Source: JBBSHJ01 sp038253135 (GTDB taxonomy: Bacteria > Actinomycetota > Actinomycetes > Mycobacteriales > QHCD01). From it: 54,028 nt of DNA. Every line of letters begins with the position of its first letter. Position 1 is the first letter of the stretch. This document shows, in pieces, positions 29,840 through 38,683 of the stretch. The position numbers were made by a program, and so were the translations under genes. The notes beneath the pieces are model-generated. The model was not told the origin of the DNA. It searched no databases and was given only the letters and a program-made list of their open reading frames with translations. Location of the stretch: positions 1 through 54,028 of the forward strand of contig JBBSHJ010000009.1 of the NCBI GenBank assembly GCA_038253135.1. The letters are read 5' to 3'.

Positions 29840-31550
29840 CCATCCGGATGAACGGCGTGCTGCCGAAGACGCCGTACGGATGCGATGTGCTGGTGATCAC
29901 ACCCGCCGGGGAGAAAGCGCCATAGCTGGCGTCGTACTGACGCGCGGTCAGGGGCAGCGAGGTGCCGTCGATGACGAAACCGGTCACGGTGATGCCCCAC
30001 TTGCGGAATGCGCTCATGTTCCGTGCGGTCCAGCGACGCAGCGAGTCACCGACCTGCGACGTGGGATCGACCAGCGCGCCCGGGGAGACATAACCGGAGC
30101 CGGAATCGCCGGAGATGAAGTGGTCGTTCACCGTGGCCGACTCATGGGCGTGCACGAGTCCGAGCGGCAACCGCTCATCGAGATGCGGATCGAACGCCCA
30201 GTTGAGGGGGACGCTACCACGCCCGGCGTCCTCCCAGAGCCGCGGCATCATGTGATAGAGCCAGGCGGCGGAGTCGAAATCGCCGGTGTAGATCATCACG
30301 TACCGTTTGGGTACGACGCCCCCGTCGGCATCGAGATAGCCGCGGGCGCGCAATTGCGCCACGGTGGGCACCGGCTCGGCGTTATACCGCTGCGGCGTCC
30401 GGAATTGGCTGAAGAGCGACGCGTTGGACATCGGGTCGAGCCCCTCGGCGTCCGCGTCGAGATAGCAGCCGTAGCTGCTCGCGATCTCCACGAATTTCCA
30501 TTCGGCGTGGCCCGCGAGCTGCCGCGACGTGTCGCTGGCGGCGCTGGTGTATTTAATTGCCCACGGGACGAACCCCCGGATGGCGCGCAGGCTGTCTCCG
30601 GCCCGCCGGGCGGCGGTGCCCAGAATCGCCTCGAGCACAGCGAGGTCGGTGCCCGGCACCTGAGTCAGGTCGTCCTCCGGTGCCTCGTCCGGCCAGGGGC
30701 TGAGGTCGAAGACGAAGCCGCGCCGGGCGACGAGGAAATCGTGGTTGCTTAGCAGTGTGTTCTGGATCGGATGCGGCCAGGTGCTCTTGGCCACCTGACG
30801 CAGCCAGTAGGAGTCGAGAAAATAGGCCAGCTCGGTCGGATTGCTTCGGCCGGTGGCCAGGTAGCGGTCGTGGGCCCACCAGTAGGCGTCCGCCTTCGCG
30901 CTTCCCGTCGACTTGCGCCCCGTTCCCGGCACGGTGCCCCACCCGGTGAAGAGCGGCGAGCCGTCCCGGCGCACCAGCCAGGTCCGCACCGTGAGCCGGG
31001 TGCGGTCCGTGCCGGTCGGGTCGACGAGCATCGAGTACGCCGACTGCGGGCTCGGGTCGTACGGCACCGCGATCACGTCGTCCGCCCCGGCCACGGTCGA
31101 CGCGACGTTGGAGGTCGCTGCCACGGTGGGGTCCCAGACCACGGCACCGGCGAGATGCGCGCGGAATTCAGCGACGGCCGCGGCGACGTCGGCCAGGGCG
31201 CGCGTCGGTTGCGTGCTCGGCCATCCGGCGGCCGCCGCGAGGGCGAGCCAGTACTGGTCGATTCGCAGCTCGCCGCGCTCGTCGCCGCGCAGGAAGTCGT
31301 AGAAGAGGCGCGGCGCGTCCCGGTTGACGATCCCCTGCAGCGTCGCCGCGGCGTGCAGCCAGCCGTAGGCGAGCAACGCCTGCGCGGGATCGCGTACGTC
31401 GTACGCCTGCACGGCGGCAAGGTCGACCGTGGCCAGGCCCTCGGTGCTCGCCGCGGCGGCCGGACCGCTCTCGGCGGCGCGCGCGACGGCGACGCCGCCA
31501 AGGGGAAGGACGGCCGCGCCGCGGAGCGCGTCCCGACGGCTGATCTTCAT
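29817..31550 (-). CDS. Secreted GxGYxYP family putative glycoside hydrolase, N-terminal and catalytic-like part
   Basis: This 577-residue product begins with a twin-arginine signal (MKISRRDALRGAAVLPLGG, cleavage after about residue 26). The N-terminal domain has AATLQGIVNRDAPRLFYDF, and the C-terminal domain holds GDSGSGYVSP near residues 481-490, the family's GxGYxYP motif with Ser in place of the second Tyr. Family members are putative carbohydrate-active enzymes of unproven activity. The frame stops right after GVFGSTPFIRMGADL, earlier than the family end, and the missing C-terminus continues in another frame. As written the protein is truncated. It is divergent from a solute-binding lipoprotein gene. 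Confidence 0.8.
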   Translation of the reverse strand: MKISRRDALRGAAVLPLGGVAVARAAESGPAAAASTEGLATVDLAAVQAYDVRDPAQALLAYGWLHAAATLQGIVNRDAPRLFYDFLRGDERGELRIDQYWLALAAAAGWPSTQPTRALADVAAAVAEFRAHLAGAVVWDPTVAATSNVASTVAGADDVIAVPYDPSPQSAYSMLVDPTGTDRTRLTVRTWLVRRDGSPLFTGWGTVPGTGRKSTGSAKADAYWWAHDRYLATGRSNPTELAYFLDSYWLRQVAKSTWPHPIQNTLLSNHDFLVARRGFVFDLSPWPDEAPEDDLTQVPGTDLAVLEAILGTAARRAGDSLRAIRGFVPWAIKYTSAASDTSRQLAGHAEWKFVEIASSYGCYLDADAEGLDPMSNASLFSQFRTPQRYNAEPVPTVAQLRARGYLDADGGVVPKRYVMIYTGDFDSAAWLYHMMPRLWEDAGRGSVPLNWAFDPHLDERLPLGLVHAHESATVNDHFISGDSGSGYVSPGALVDPTSQVGDSLRRWTARNMSAFRKWGITVTGFVIDGTSLPLTARQYDASYGAFSPAGVITSTSHPYGVFGSTPFIRMGADLRGR

Positions 31551-32152
31551 CTCGGACTCCCGTTTTCGCCAGCGACTGGACCCTAGGCAGTGCGGGAGCC
31601 CGATTCAACGGGCTGGTCCGGACCCAGCCAGGCGATCTCGCCGCGTGGCCGGATCAGCCGGGCTCGCGGGCCAATCCGGCGTCGTGGGCGAGCAGCCCGG
31701 CCCGTGTGCGCTCGGGCGCGCCGAGCCGCTCGCGACAGCGCGCCGTCCGGGCCGCACGGCCGGGGGGCAGCTGACGATCGACAGCCGATCCCGTCAGTGT
31801 CCACCCCGATGTGCGCCGCCACGCCGATCGCGTGCTAGCTCGCGTTATCACGCGCGCGGCAAGGCCGGGAGCCTGCGACTCGAGCAGCGGGCGCCGGACA
31901 CGGGGGGTGGATCACGAAACGAGCGGCCGGGCGACGCGCGCTCTGGCATCGGCCCTCGGGCAGGTCACGACGAGAATCGGTGCTCGTCCCGGCGCCAATT
32001 CGAGTCCCGATCGAGACCCGCCAACGGCTCGACTGCCGGTAAGGGCGTTATGATCCACGTCACACATTTCGCTCCTGCCCGCGGTGGCGTCCTCCGCCGA
32101 AACCGCGACTCGTGCTCGGACCGGCTCGCCCGTGCTTCTCATGGAGGTTCCT
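31551..32152. other. Divergent 602-bp intergenic region of the glycan locus
   Basis: No convincing gene is present; frames here are Arg/Ala-rich and lack family signatures. It should contain the promoters for the GxGYxYP gene (minus) and the first solute-binding protein (plus). The only motif I can support is the CRP-like palindrome at 32049-32064. The LacI box found at 35.4-35.6 kb does not recur here. Confidence 0.5.
32049..32064. promoter_or_regulatory. Candidate CRP/GlxR-type binding site upstream of the solute-binding protein
   Basis: TATGATCCACGTCACA matches 8 of the 10 defined bases of the actinobacterial cAMP-receptor consensus TGTGA-N2-TA-N2-TCACA. It lies 89 bp before the ATG at 32153, a reasonable spot for catabolite control of a sugar-uptake gene. 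No matching -35/-10 pair was found nearby. Confidence 0.45.
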
Positions 32153-34387
32153 ATGTCAGCCGACAGGCCAACCCCCGACCAGAGCGCTCCCGGCATGACG
32201 CGCCGGTCGCTCCTCTACGGCTCGGCGCTCCTTGCCGGCGGTGTGGCCCTTGCCGCCTGCTCGAGCAAGAGCAGCACCGGATCGAAGAGTGGCGGGTCGA
32301 AGTCCGCGTCCCCGAGCGGGGGCGCGCCGGCGTCGTCGTCGGGAGCGGCCACACCGAGTTCGGGGCCGCCGAGCACCAAGCACCTTGGCTCCAAGCAGGG
32401 ATCCCTCACGACCGCACCGCCGGTGCCGGCCAAGCTCAACGAGCCCGACGCGTTGAAGTCGCAGGTCAGCGCGGGAAAGCTTCCGCCGATAGCAAAGCGA
32501 ATCCCCGCAAATCCTTACGTTATTCCGCACAAGTGGACGGCGCCGGGCAAGTACGGCGGTGTCCTGAACATGTATGTCTTCTCCAGCCAGGGAACGACGA
32601 AGGCCGACTCCAACCGGGAGTTCTTCTACGGTCACTCGATCGTGCGCTGGCTCAACGACGGCTTGGACATCGTCGGCGGCCTGGCCGAGAAGTGGTCGCC
32701 GAACAAGGACACCTCGGTCTGGACGATCAAGTTCCGCCAGGGCCTGAAGTGGTCCGACGGCCAGCCGTGGACGACCCGGGACATCCAGTTCTGGTGGGAG
32801 GACATCATCCTGCCCGGGCACGACGCGCAGTCGCCGCCGGACGAGACGAAGTCGGGCAAGGGCACCCTCGCGAAGCTGACCTTCCCGGACGCGACCACGA
32901 TGGTGATGACCTTCGACGCCCCGTCGCCGCTCGCGGCCGACCGCATGGCGATGTGGGTCAACGGCAACATCGGCCGCAACGGGCCGGCGTGGATGTTCCC
33001 GTCGCACTACGTCAAGCAGTTCCACCCGAAGTACAGCAAGTCGGTCCCGAAGAACTGGGACACGGTCGGCGGGCTGTGGGAGCGCAAGGCTGACTGGATG
33101 CAGAACCCCGCCTGCCCGGTCATGAACGGCTTCAAGACCAAGTCGTTCAGCAACGGCTCGGGCGTCGTGCTCGAGCGCAATCCCTACTACTACGCGGTCA
33201 TGCCCAACGGCGACCAGCTGCCCTACATCGACACGATCAACATCGCGACGGTGCAGGACGCCAACGTGGGGTTGCTCGGCCTGCAGCAGGGCAAATACGA
33301 CTTCTGCTTCGGTAACTTCAACCAGGTCGATCTGAGCTCGGTGCAGACCCTCAAGGCGAGCGCCGATAAGGCCAACACCAACATCGTGTTCTGGGACAGT
33401 GGCGACGGCACGGGCTCGATCATGTTCCTGAACTACGACTACCCCGACGACGAGATCCGCAAGGTCTTTCGCGACAAGCGGTTCCGCCAGGCCCTGTCGC
33501 TCGGCTTCAACCGCGACAACGCCAACAAGGCGCTGTATTTCGGTCTCGCGCTCACCACGACCGGCACCCTGGCGGTCAAGGCGAAGGAGTACGTCCAGGA
33601 CGCGAACGGCCAGAAGATGTTCGGACTCTGGCGCAACTCCTACATCAAGTACGACGTCGGGGCGGCCAACAAGCTGCTCGACGACATGGGGATGAAGAAG
33701 GGCAGCGACGGCAACCGGAGACTGCCGTCGGGCAAGAAGTTCGTCCTCAACCTCGATTTCGCGACGGACATCGGCAAGACGGAGGCGGCCAAGGACGACC
33801 AGCTCGTCTCGGACTGGAAGAAGATCTTCATCAATGCCCGGCGTAACCCGATCACGCCCCAGGCATACGGCGACAGCTGGACCGCGGGCAAGCTGATGGT
33901 CCACACCAACTGGGGCGTCGGCGACGGCCCCAACCACCTTGTTTACCCGCAATGGTTCGTCCCGATCGAGAGCAGCCGGTGGGCACCACTGGAGGGCGCG
34001 TTCTACAACGCGATCGGCACTTCGGCCGAGCACAAGGAGCAGAACGTCAACCCCTGGAAGCGCAACCCACCGCGGCTCGAGCCCGACAAGACCGGCCCGA
34101 TCCAGAAGATGTGGGACCTCTACAACCGGACCAAGATCGAGCCGGACGAGACCAAGCGCACCCAGCTCGTCTACGAGATCCTCAAGATCCACGTCTCGGA
34201 CGGCCCGTTCTTCCAGGGCAGCGCGGCCAACGCGCCGTTCGTCATGGTCGTGAAACGGGATCTGAGCAACGTGCCCACGCGGGACAACCTCGCCCAGCAC
34301 GGCTTCGCGGCGCCGTGGATACATCCGACACCCGCCGTCTACGACCCCGAGACGTGGTTCTGGGAGGACCCGAGCCAGCACTCCTGA
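32153..34387 (+). CDS. ABC transporter family 5 substrate-binding lipoprotein
   Basis: The 744-residue protein starts MSADRPTPDQSAPGMTRRSL, a twin-arginine motif leading to the lipobox VALAAC with lipidated Cys36, then a Ser/Gly-rich linker. The body has the family 5 (oligopeptide/nickel/glycan) layout: LAEKWSPNKDTSVWTIKFR, GLKWSDGQPWTTRDIQFWW and the C-terminal FRDKRFRQALSLGFNRD. It is longer than typical family 5 proteins (500-600 residues), as in a subgroup that I associate with oligosaccharide uptake. No permease or ATPase gene is nearby. GGAGG precedes the ATG. It is highly similar to the product at 36471-38677. Confidence 0.9.
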   Translation: MSADRPTPDQSAPGMTRRSLLYGSALLAGGVALAACSSKSSTGSKSGGSKSASPSGGAPASSSGAATPSSGPPSTKHLGSKQGSLTTAPPVPAKLNEPDALKSQVSAGKLPPIAKRIPANPYVIPHKWTAPGKYGGVLNMYVFSSQGTTKADSNREFFYGHSIVRWLNDGLDIVGGLAEKWSPNKDTSVWTIKFRQGLKWSDGQPWTTRDIQFWWEDIILPGHDAQSPPDETKSGKGTLAKLTFPDATTMVMTFDAPSPLAADRMAMWVNGNIGRNGPAWMFPSHYVKQFHPKYSKSVPKNWDTVGGLWERKADWMQNPACPVMNGFKTKSFSNGSGVVLERNPYYYAVMPNGDQLPYIDTINIATVQDANVGLLGLQQGKYDFCFGNFNQVDLSSVQTLKASADKANTNIVFWDSGDGTGSIMFLNYDYPDDEIRKVFRDKRFRQALSLGFNRDNANKALYFGLALTTTGTLAVKAKEYVQDANGQKMFGLWRNSYIKYDVGAANKLLDDMGMKKGSDGNRRLPSGKKFVLNLDFATDIGKTEAAKDDQLVSDWKKIFINARRNPITPQAYGDSWTAGKLMVHTNWGVGDGPNHLVYPQWFVPIESSRWAPLEGAFYNAIGTSAEHKEQNVNPWKRNPPRLEPDKTGPIQKMWDLYNRTKIEPDETKRTQLVYEILKIHVSDGPFFQGSAANAPFVMVVKRDLSNVPTRDNLAQHGFAAPWIHPTPAVYDPETWFWEDPSQHS

Positions 34388-34405
34388 GCCCCCCGGCCCG
34401 CGTTC

Positions 34406-35428
34406 TCACCGGCCGGTGAGATCGCGGGTGCTGGCCCGCTCGACGAGGGTCGTGGCCAGCTCGAGCCGCTGGCTTTCCAGCGTCTCGCCGCGGATCTGCC
34501 GGATGAGCATGCTGGTGGCGCTGCCCGCCATCTCCTTCAGCGGCTGCCGGACCGTCGTCAGGTCCGGATGGACCCAGCGCGCCTCCGGCAGGTCGTCGAA
34601 GCCCACGACGCTGACGTCATCGGGGACCCGCAGGCCCAGGTCGGCGATCGCCTCGTAGCCCCCGATCGCCATGTGATCGGAGCAGATGAACAGCGCCGTC
34701 GGCCGCGGCCGACCGGCCAGGATCGCGCGCACCAATGCCCGGCCGCTGGCCCGGTCGTAGCTGCCGTGGCGGACGTGCTCCGGCCGCACCGTCAGGCCCG
34801 CCGCGCTCATGGCCGACCGGTAGCCGGCGATGCGCGCCTTGGCGTAGAGATGGTGGGCCGGACCGGTGACGAGCGCGACGCGGCGATGGCCCTTGTCGAT
34901 CAGGTACTGCGTCGCATCGTGCGCCCCCGTCCAGTTGCTCGTGCCGACCGATGCGGCACCCGGCGGCGGGTCCGCGAGCGGGTCGATGACGACGTAGGGC
35001 ACGCCCGCGCGGGCCAGCCGCCTGGGCTCGTCGCCGGAGAGGTCGACCAGTCCGAGGATGACCCCCTGGCTCTGGCCCTGCAGGCTGATATCGACCCAGT
35101 CCCCGCGCTCGCGGCGCGGCCGGGCGGTCGATATCACGACCCGGTAGCCGGCGTCGTACGCCGTCGCCTCGACCCCGCTGGCGACGCTGGCGGCCCACGA
35201 GCCGTCCAAGCCCTGCACCACCAGGTCGATGGTGCCCAACGGACCGGTCGGCGGCCGGGTCCGCCGCCGCCGGACGTAGCGGTGGCTGGCCAGCGCCTCC
35301 TCGACCCGATCCCGGGTCGCCGGACCGACGTCACCGCGGCGATTGAGCACCTTGGACATCGTCGACACCGAGACGCCCAGCGTCACCGCGATCTCGGCGA
35401 GCGTCGGGCGGTCCTCGGCTGCCCTCAC
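34406..35428 (-). CDS. LacI family transcriptional regulator
   Basis: The 340-residue protein has a LacI helix-turn-helix (TLAEIAVTLGVSVSTMSKVL, residues 9-28, plus hinge) and a periplasmic-binding-protein-like sensor domain (LALVTGP-like VALVTGPAHHLYAKAR, ALFICSDHMAIGGYEAI, DDVSVVGFDDLPEARWVHP). It should bind a sugar effector. GTG start with GGAGG. A perfect operator-like box lies just upstream of its own ribosome binding site and an identical box precedes the divergent thuA-like gene, so it probably controls both. Confidence 0.94.
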   Translation of the reverse strand: MRAAEDRPTLAEIAVTLGVSVSTMSKVLNRRGDVGPATRDRVEEALASHRYVRRRRTRPPTGPLGTIDLVVQGLDGSWAASVASGVEATAYDAGYRVVISTARPRRERGDWVDISLQGQSQGVILGLVDLSGDEPRRLARAGVPYVVIDPLADPPPGAASVGTSNWTGAHDATQYLIDKGHRRVALVTGPAHHLYAKARIAGYRSAMSAAGLTVRPEHVRHGSYDRASGRALVRAILAGRPRPTALFICSDHMAIGGYEAIADLGLRVPDDVSVVGFDDLPEARWVHPDLTTVRQPLKEMAGSATSMLIRQIRGETLESQRLELATTLVERASTRDLTGR

Positions 35429-35436
35429 CGGTCCTC

Positions 35437-35450
35437 CAATTTTCGAAACT
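35437..35450. promoter_or_regulatory. LacI-type operator box 1 (lacI side)
   Basis: CAATTTTCGAAACT contains the perfect palindrome TTTCGAAA, the CG-centred form typical of LacI-family sites. It abuts the GGAGG of the lacI-family gene and is identical over 14 bp to box 2 at 35560-35573. Confidence 0.75.
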
Positions 35451-35504
35451 CAACCAACGATCGTACGCCGAACGTCATTAGCAAGAAATCCCCAGGGTGC
35501 GGCT

Positions 35505-35532
35505 TTGACACCCGACGCCGCCGGCCTAGGCT
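35505..35532 (+). promoter_or_regulatory. Predicted promoter of the thuA-like/solute-binding operon
   Basis: TTGACA (35505-35510), a 16-bp spacer and TAGGCT (35527-35532, fitting TAnnnT) form a good housekeeping sigma-factor promoter. Transcription would start near 35539, placing operator box 2 at about +22 to +35. Confidence 0.6.
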
Positions 35533-35559
35533 ATGACCCGCTCCACCCAAAACCGTTGT

Positions 35560-35573
35560 CAATTTTCGAAACT
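35560..35573. promoter_or_regulatory. LacI-type operator box 2 (thuA-like side)
   Basis: A second exact copy of CAATTTTCGAAACT, 18 bp before the GTG of the thuA-like gene and downstream of the predicted start of transcription. Repression from here would act as a block to elongation, possibly with looping to box 1, whose start lies 123 bp away. Confidence 0.75.
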
Positions 35574-35590
35574 TTACTGCGGGAGCCGCC

Positions 35591-36457
35591 GTGCAAGTGT
35601 CCGAGACCAGACCGGTCGCCGACCGAGCGGGCGGCGAGCGAACCGGCCCGCTGCGGGTCACCGTGTGGAACGAGGGGCGGCACGAGGTCCACGACGCTCC
35701 GGTCGCCGAGCGGTATCCGCACGGCATCCACGGTGCGATCGCCGTCGGCCTGACCGATCTGCTCGGAGACGACGTACGCGTGCGCACGGCGACGCTGGAC
35801 GAACCGGAGCACGGCCTCACCGCCGAGGCACTCCACGACACCGACGTGCTGACGTGGTGGGGTCACCTGGCGCACGGCGAGGTGGCTGACGCGGTCGTGG
35901 CCCGCGTGCAGCAGGAGGTCCTTGCCGGGATGGGGCTCGTCGTCCTGCACTCGGGGCACTGGTCGAAGGTCTTCCAGGCCCTGATGGGCACGACCTGCAC
36001 GCTGCGCTGGCGCAGCGCGGCGGAGCGGGAGCTGGTGTGGACCGTGAACCCGTCGCATCCGATCGCGCACGGCGTACCGCATCCGATCGTCATCGACGAG
36101 CAGGAAATGTACGGAGAATATTTCGACATCCCGCAGCCCGACGAGCTCGTCTTCGTCAGCAGCTTCAGCGGCGGCGAGGTATTTCGCAGCGGCTGCACCT
36201 TCCGCCGCGGCAACGGCCGGATCTTCTACTTCAGCCCCGGCGACCAAGAGTACCCGGTCTATCAGCATCCCGACGTCCGGAGGGTGATCGCGAACGCCGT
36301 TCGCTGGGCCGCGCCGAGCTATCTCGAGCGCAAGACACCCAAGCTGCGCCGGTACGACGCGGGGTGGTTTGCGACCGAGGCCGGCCGTGAACGACGACAC
36401 CAGAACTGCCGCAGGTCCGGTTGCACCGTCGGCCCGAGCCGGCCACTCAGCATTTGA
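35591..36457 (+). CDS. ThuA-like (trehalose utilisation) family protein
   Basis: The 288-residue protein has the class I glutamine-amidotransferase-like ThuA fold: LRVTVWNEGRHE at the start, DVLTWWGHLAHGEVADAVV, GLVVLHSGHWSKVFQALMGT and IFYFSPGDQEYPVYQHPDVR, then AVRWAAP near the end. ThuA proteins act in disaccharide catabolism with Gfo/Idh/MocA dehydrogenases in rhizobia; their chemistry is poorly defined. About 45 basic residues after the conserved end are not family-like. GTG start with CGGGAG upstream. It is the first gene after a LacI-controlled promoter, 13 nt before the second solute-binding gene. Confidence 0.88.
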   Translation: MQVSETRPVADRAGGERTGPLRVTVWNEGRHEVHDAPVAERYPHGIHGAIAVGLTDLLGDDVRVRTATLDEPEHGLTAEALHDTDVLTWWGHLAHGEVADAVVARVQQEVLAGMGLVVLHSGHWSKVFQALMGTTCTLRWRSAAERELVWTVNPSHPIAHGVPHPIVIDEQEMYGEYFDIPQPDELVFVSSFSGGEVFRSGCTFRRGNGRIFYFSPGDQEYPVYQHPDVRRVIANAVRWAAPSYLERKTPKLRRYDAGWFATEAGRERRHQNCRRSGCTVGPSRPLSI

Positions 36458-36470
36458 GGTGAAGTTGAGC

Positions 36471-38677
36471 ATGACCCGTCCCAGCACGGCCACGTCGACC
36501 CGTCGGGCATTCCTGCGCGCGAGTGCCCTCCTTGCCGCACCGGCCGTCTTGGCCGCGTGCTCGAGCAAGTCGAGCAACTCCAAGACGAGGGGCGGGGCGA
36601 CGAGCGCGGCATCTTCCTCCGGCGCGCCGTCGACCGGCCGACCGGCCGTCGAGAAGCCGCCGACGACCGCCCAGCTCGGAGCCAAGCAGGGCGACCACGC
36701 CACGATGCCGGTGCCCAAGACCTTCAACGAGTCGCCGACGCTCGCCGGTTGGTCAAGGGCGGCAAGCTGCCCCCGGTCGACAAGCGCCTTCCCGCGCATC
36801 CTTATGTCATCCCGCACAAGTGGATGCAGGCGGGCAAGTACGGCGGCACGATGAATTCCTACGTCTTCTCCAGCCAGGGCACGGCCAAGGCCGACTCCAA
36901 CCGGGAGTGGTTCTACGGACACTCCCCGCTGCGCTACCTCAACGACGGTCTCGGCATCACCGGCGGGCTGGTCGAGAAGTGGTCGCCCAACAAGGACACC
37001 TCCGAGTGGACCTTCAAATTCCGCAACGGCCTGAAGTGGTCCGACGGCGTGGACTGGACGACCCGCGACATCCAGTTCTGGTGGGAGGACATCGTCCTGC
37101 CCGGCCACGACGCGCAGACGCCGCCGGACGAGACCAAGTCGGGCAAGGGCACGCTGGCCAAGCTGCGCTATCCCGATCCGCTGACCCTGGTCATCAGCTT
37201 CGACGCGCCCGCCCCGCTCACCGCCGACCGCCTCGCCGCCTGGGTCAACGGCGGCATCAGCCACAACGGCGCGGCCTGGATGCACCCCTTCCACTACCTC
37301 AAGCAGTTCCACCCGAAATACAACAAGTCGGTGCCGAAGAGCTGGGACACCGTCGGCGGCCTCTGGGAGCGACACGCCGACTGGATGCAGAACCCCGACT
37401 GCCCGACGATGAACGGCTACAAGACCAATACCTTCAACAACGGCACCGGCCTCGTCCTAGAGCGCAATCCCTACTACTACGCGGTCATGCCCAACGGCGA
37501 TCAACTGCCCTACCTCGACACGATCAACATCGCCACGGTGCAGGACGCCAACGTCGGCAAGCTCGGCCTGCAGCAGGGCAAGTATGACTATGCCCTCGGC
37601 TATTTCACCCAGGTGCTGCTCTCCGACGTGCAGACGTTGCAGGCGTCCAAGGAGAAGGCGCAGACCGAGGTCCTGCTCTGGGACGGCGGCTCCGGCACCG
37701 GGTCCATCATGTTCCTCAACTACGACCACCCCGACGACGGGATCCGTGCGGTCTTCCGGGACAAGCGGTTCCGGCAAGCTCTCTCGCACGGCTTCAACCG
37801 GGACGCTGCCAACAAGGCGCTGTATTTCAACCTGGCCGAGCCGAGCACCGGCACGATGAGCCCCAAGTCGCGCGAGTTCGTCGCCGACGCCGCCGGAATG
37901 GCGATGTATCGGAGGTGGCGCGACTCCTACATGGCGCACGACGTCGACAAGGCCAACAAGCTGCTGGACGCCATGGGCATGAAGAAGGGCAGCGACGGAC
38001 ACCGCCGGCTGCCCTCGGGCAAGAAATTCACGCTCAATATCGACTACCCCACCGACATGTCCACCACGGAGGCGACCAAGGACGACCAGCTGGTCTCCGA
38101 CTGGAAGGCGATCGGGATCAACGCCCGGCGCAACCCGATCACGCCGCAGTCCTACGGCGACATGTGGTCCTCCGGCAAGCTGATGGTGCACACCAACTGG
38201 GAGGCCAGCGACGGGCCGAACATGCTGGTGAACCCGCCGTGGCTGGTGCCGATCGAGAGCGCCCGGTGGGCGCCGCTCGAGGGCGCCTACTACAACGCCA
38301 TTGGTACGCCGCAGCAGCACACCGAGCAGAACGTCGACCCGTGGAAACGCAACCCGCCGCGGCTGGCACCGGAGAAGAACGGCCCGATCCAGAAGATGTG
38401 GAACCTCTACAACAGGACCAAGCTCGAGCCCGACGAGACCAAGCGCACCCAGCTCACCTTCGACCTGGTCAAGATCCACATCAGCGACGGCCCGTTCTTC
38501 CAGGGCACCGCGGCCAACTATCCGCACGTGGTGGTGAAGAAGCAGGCGCTGCAGAACGTGCCGACGCGGGCCAGCCTGGCGCAGCACGGGTACGTCAACA
38601 CCTGGGTGCATCCGGTGCCGGCGGCGTACGACGTCGAAGCGTGGTTCTGGGACGATCCGAGCGCGCACTCCTCGTAA
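36471..38677 (+). pseudogene. Second family 5 substrate-binding lipoprotein, interrupted by a frameshift
   Basis: The gene starts MTRPSTATSTRRAFLRASAL with a twin-arginine signal and the lipobox VLAAC (Cys30). About 93 codons in, at 36747-36750, the frame is lost after NESPTLAG; similarity to the first binding protein resumes in the -1 frame at LVKGGKLPPVDKR and continues intact to the end at 38677. One missing base explains the break. The two proteins are strongly alike throughout (for example both have WTTRDIQFWWEDI, GHDAQ and NPYYYAVMPNGDQLPY). If the base is a sequencing error, this is a full 735-residue lipoprotein co-transcribed with the thuA-like gene. Confidence 0.85.
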
Positions 38678-38683
38678 GAGCGC

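Noticed and set aside
32156..34381. Minus-strand open frame of 741 codons opposite the first binding protein
   Set aside because: Val/Arg/Asp-rich mirror of the real lipoprotein; a similar mirror appears opposite the second copy, as expected from their sequence similarity.
36369..36470. Upstream in-frame extension of the second binding-protein gene
   Set aside because: It overlaps the thuA-like gene and lacks a ribosome binding site; the ATG at 36471 is followed by a clean Tat/lipoprotein signal.
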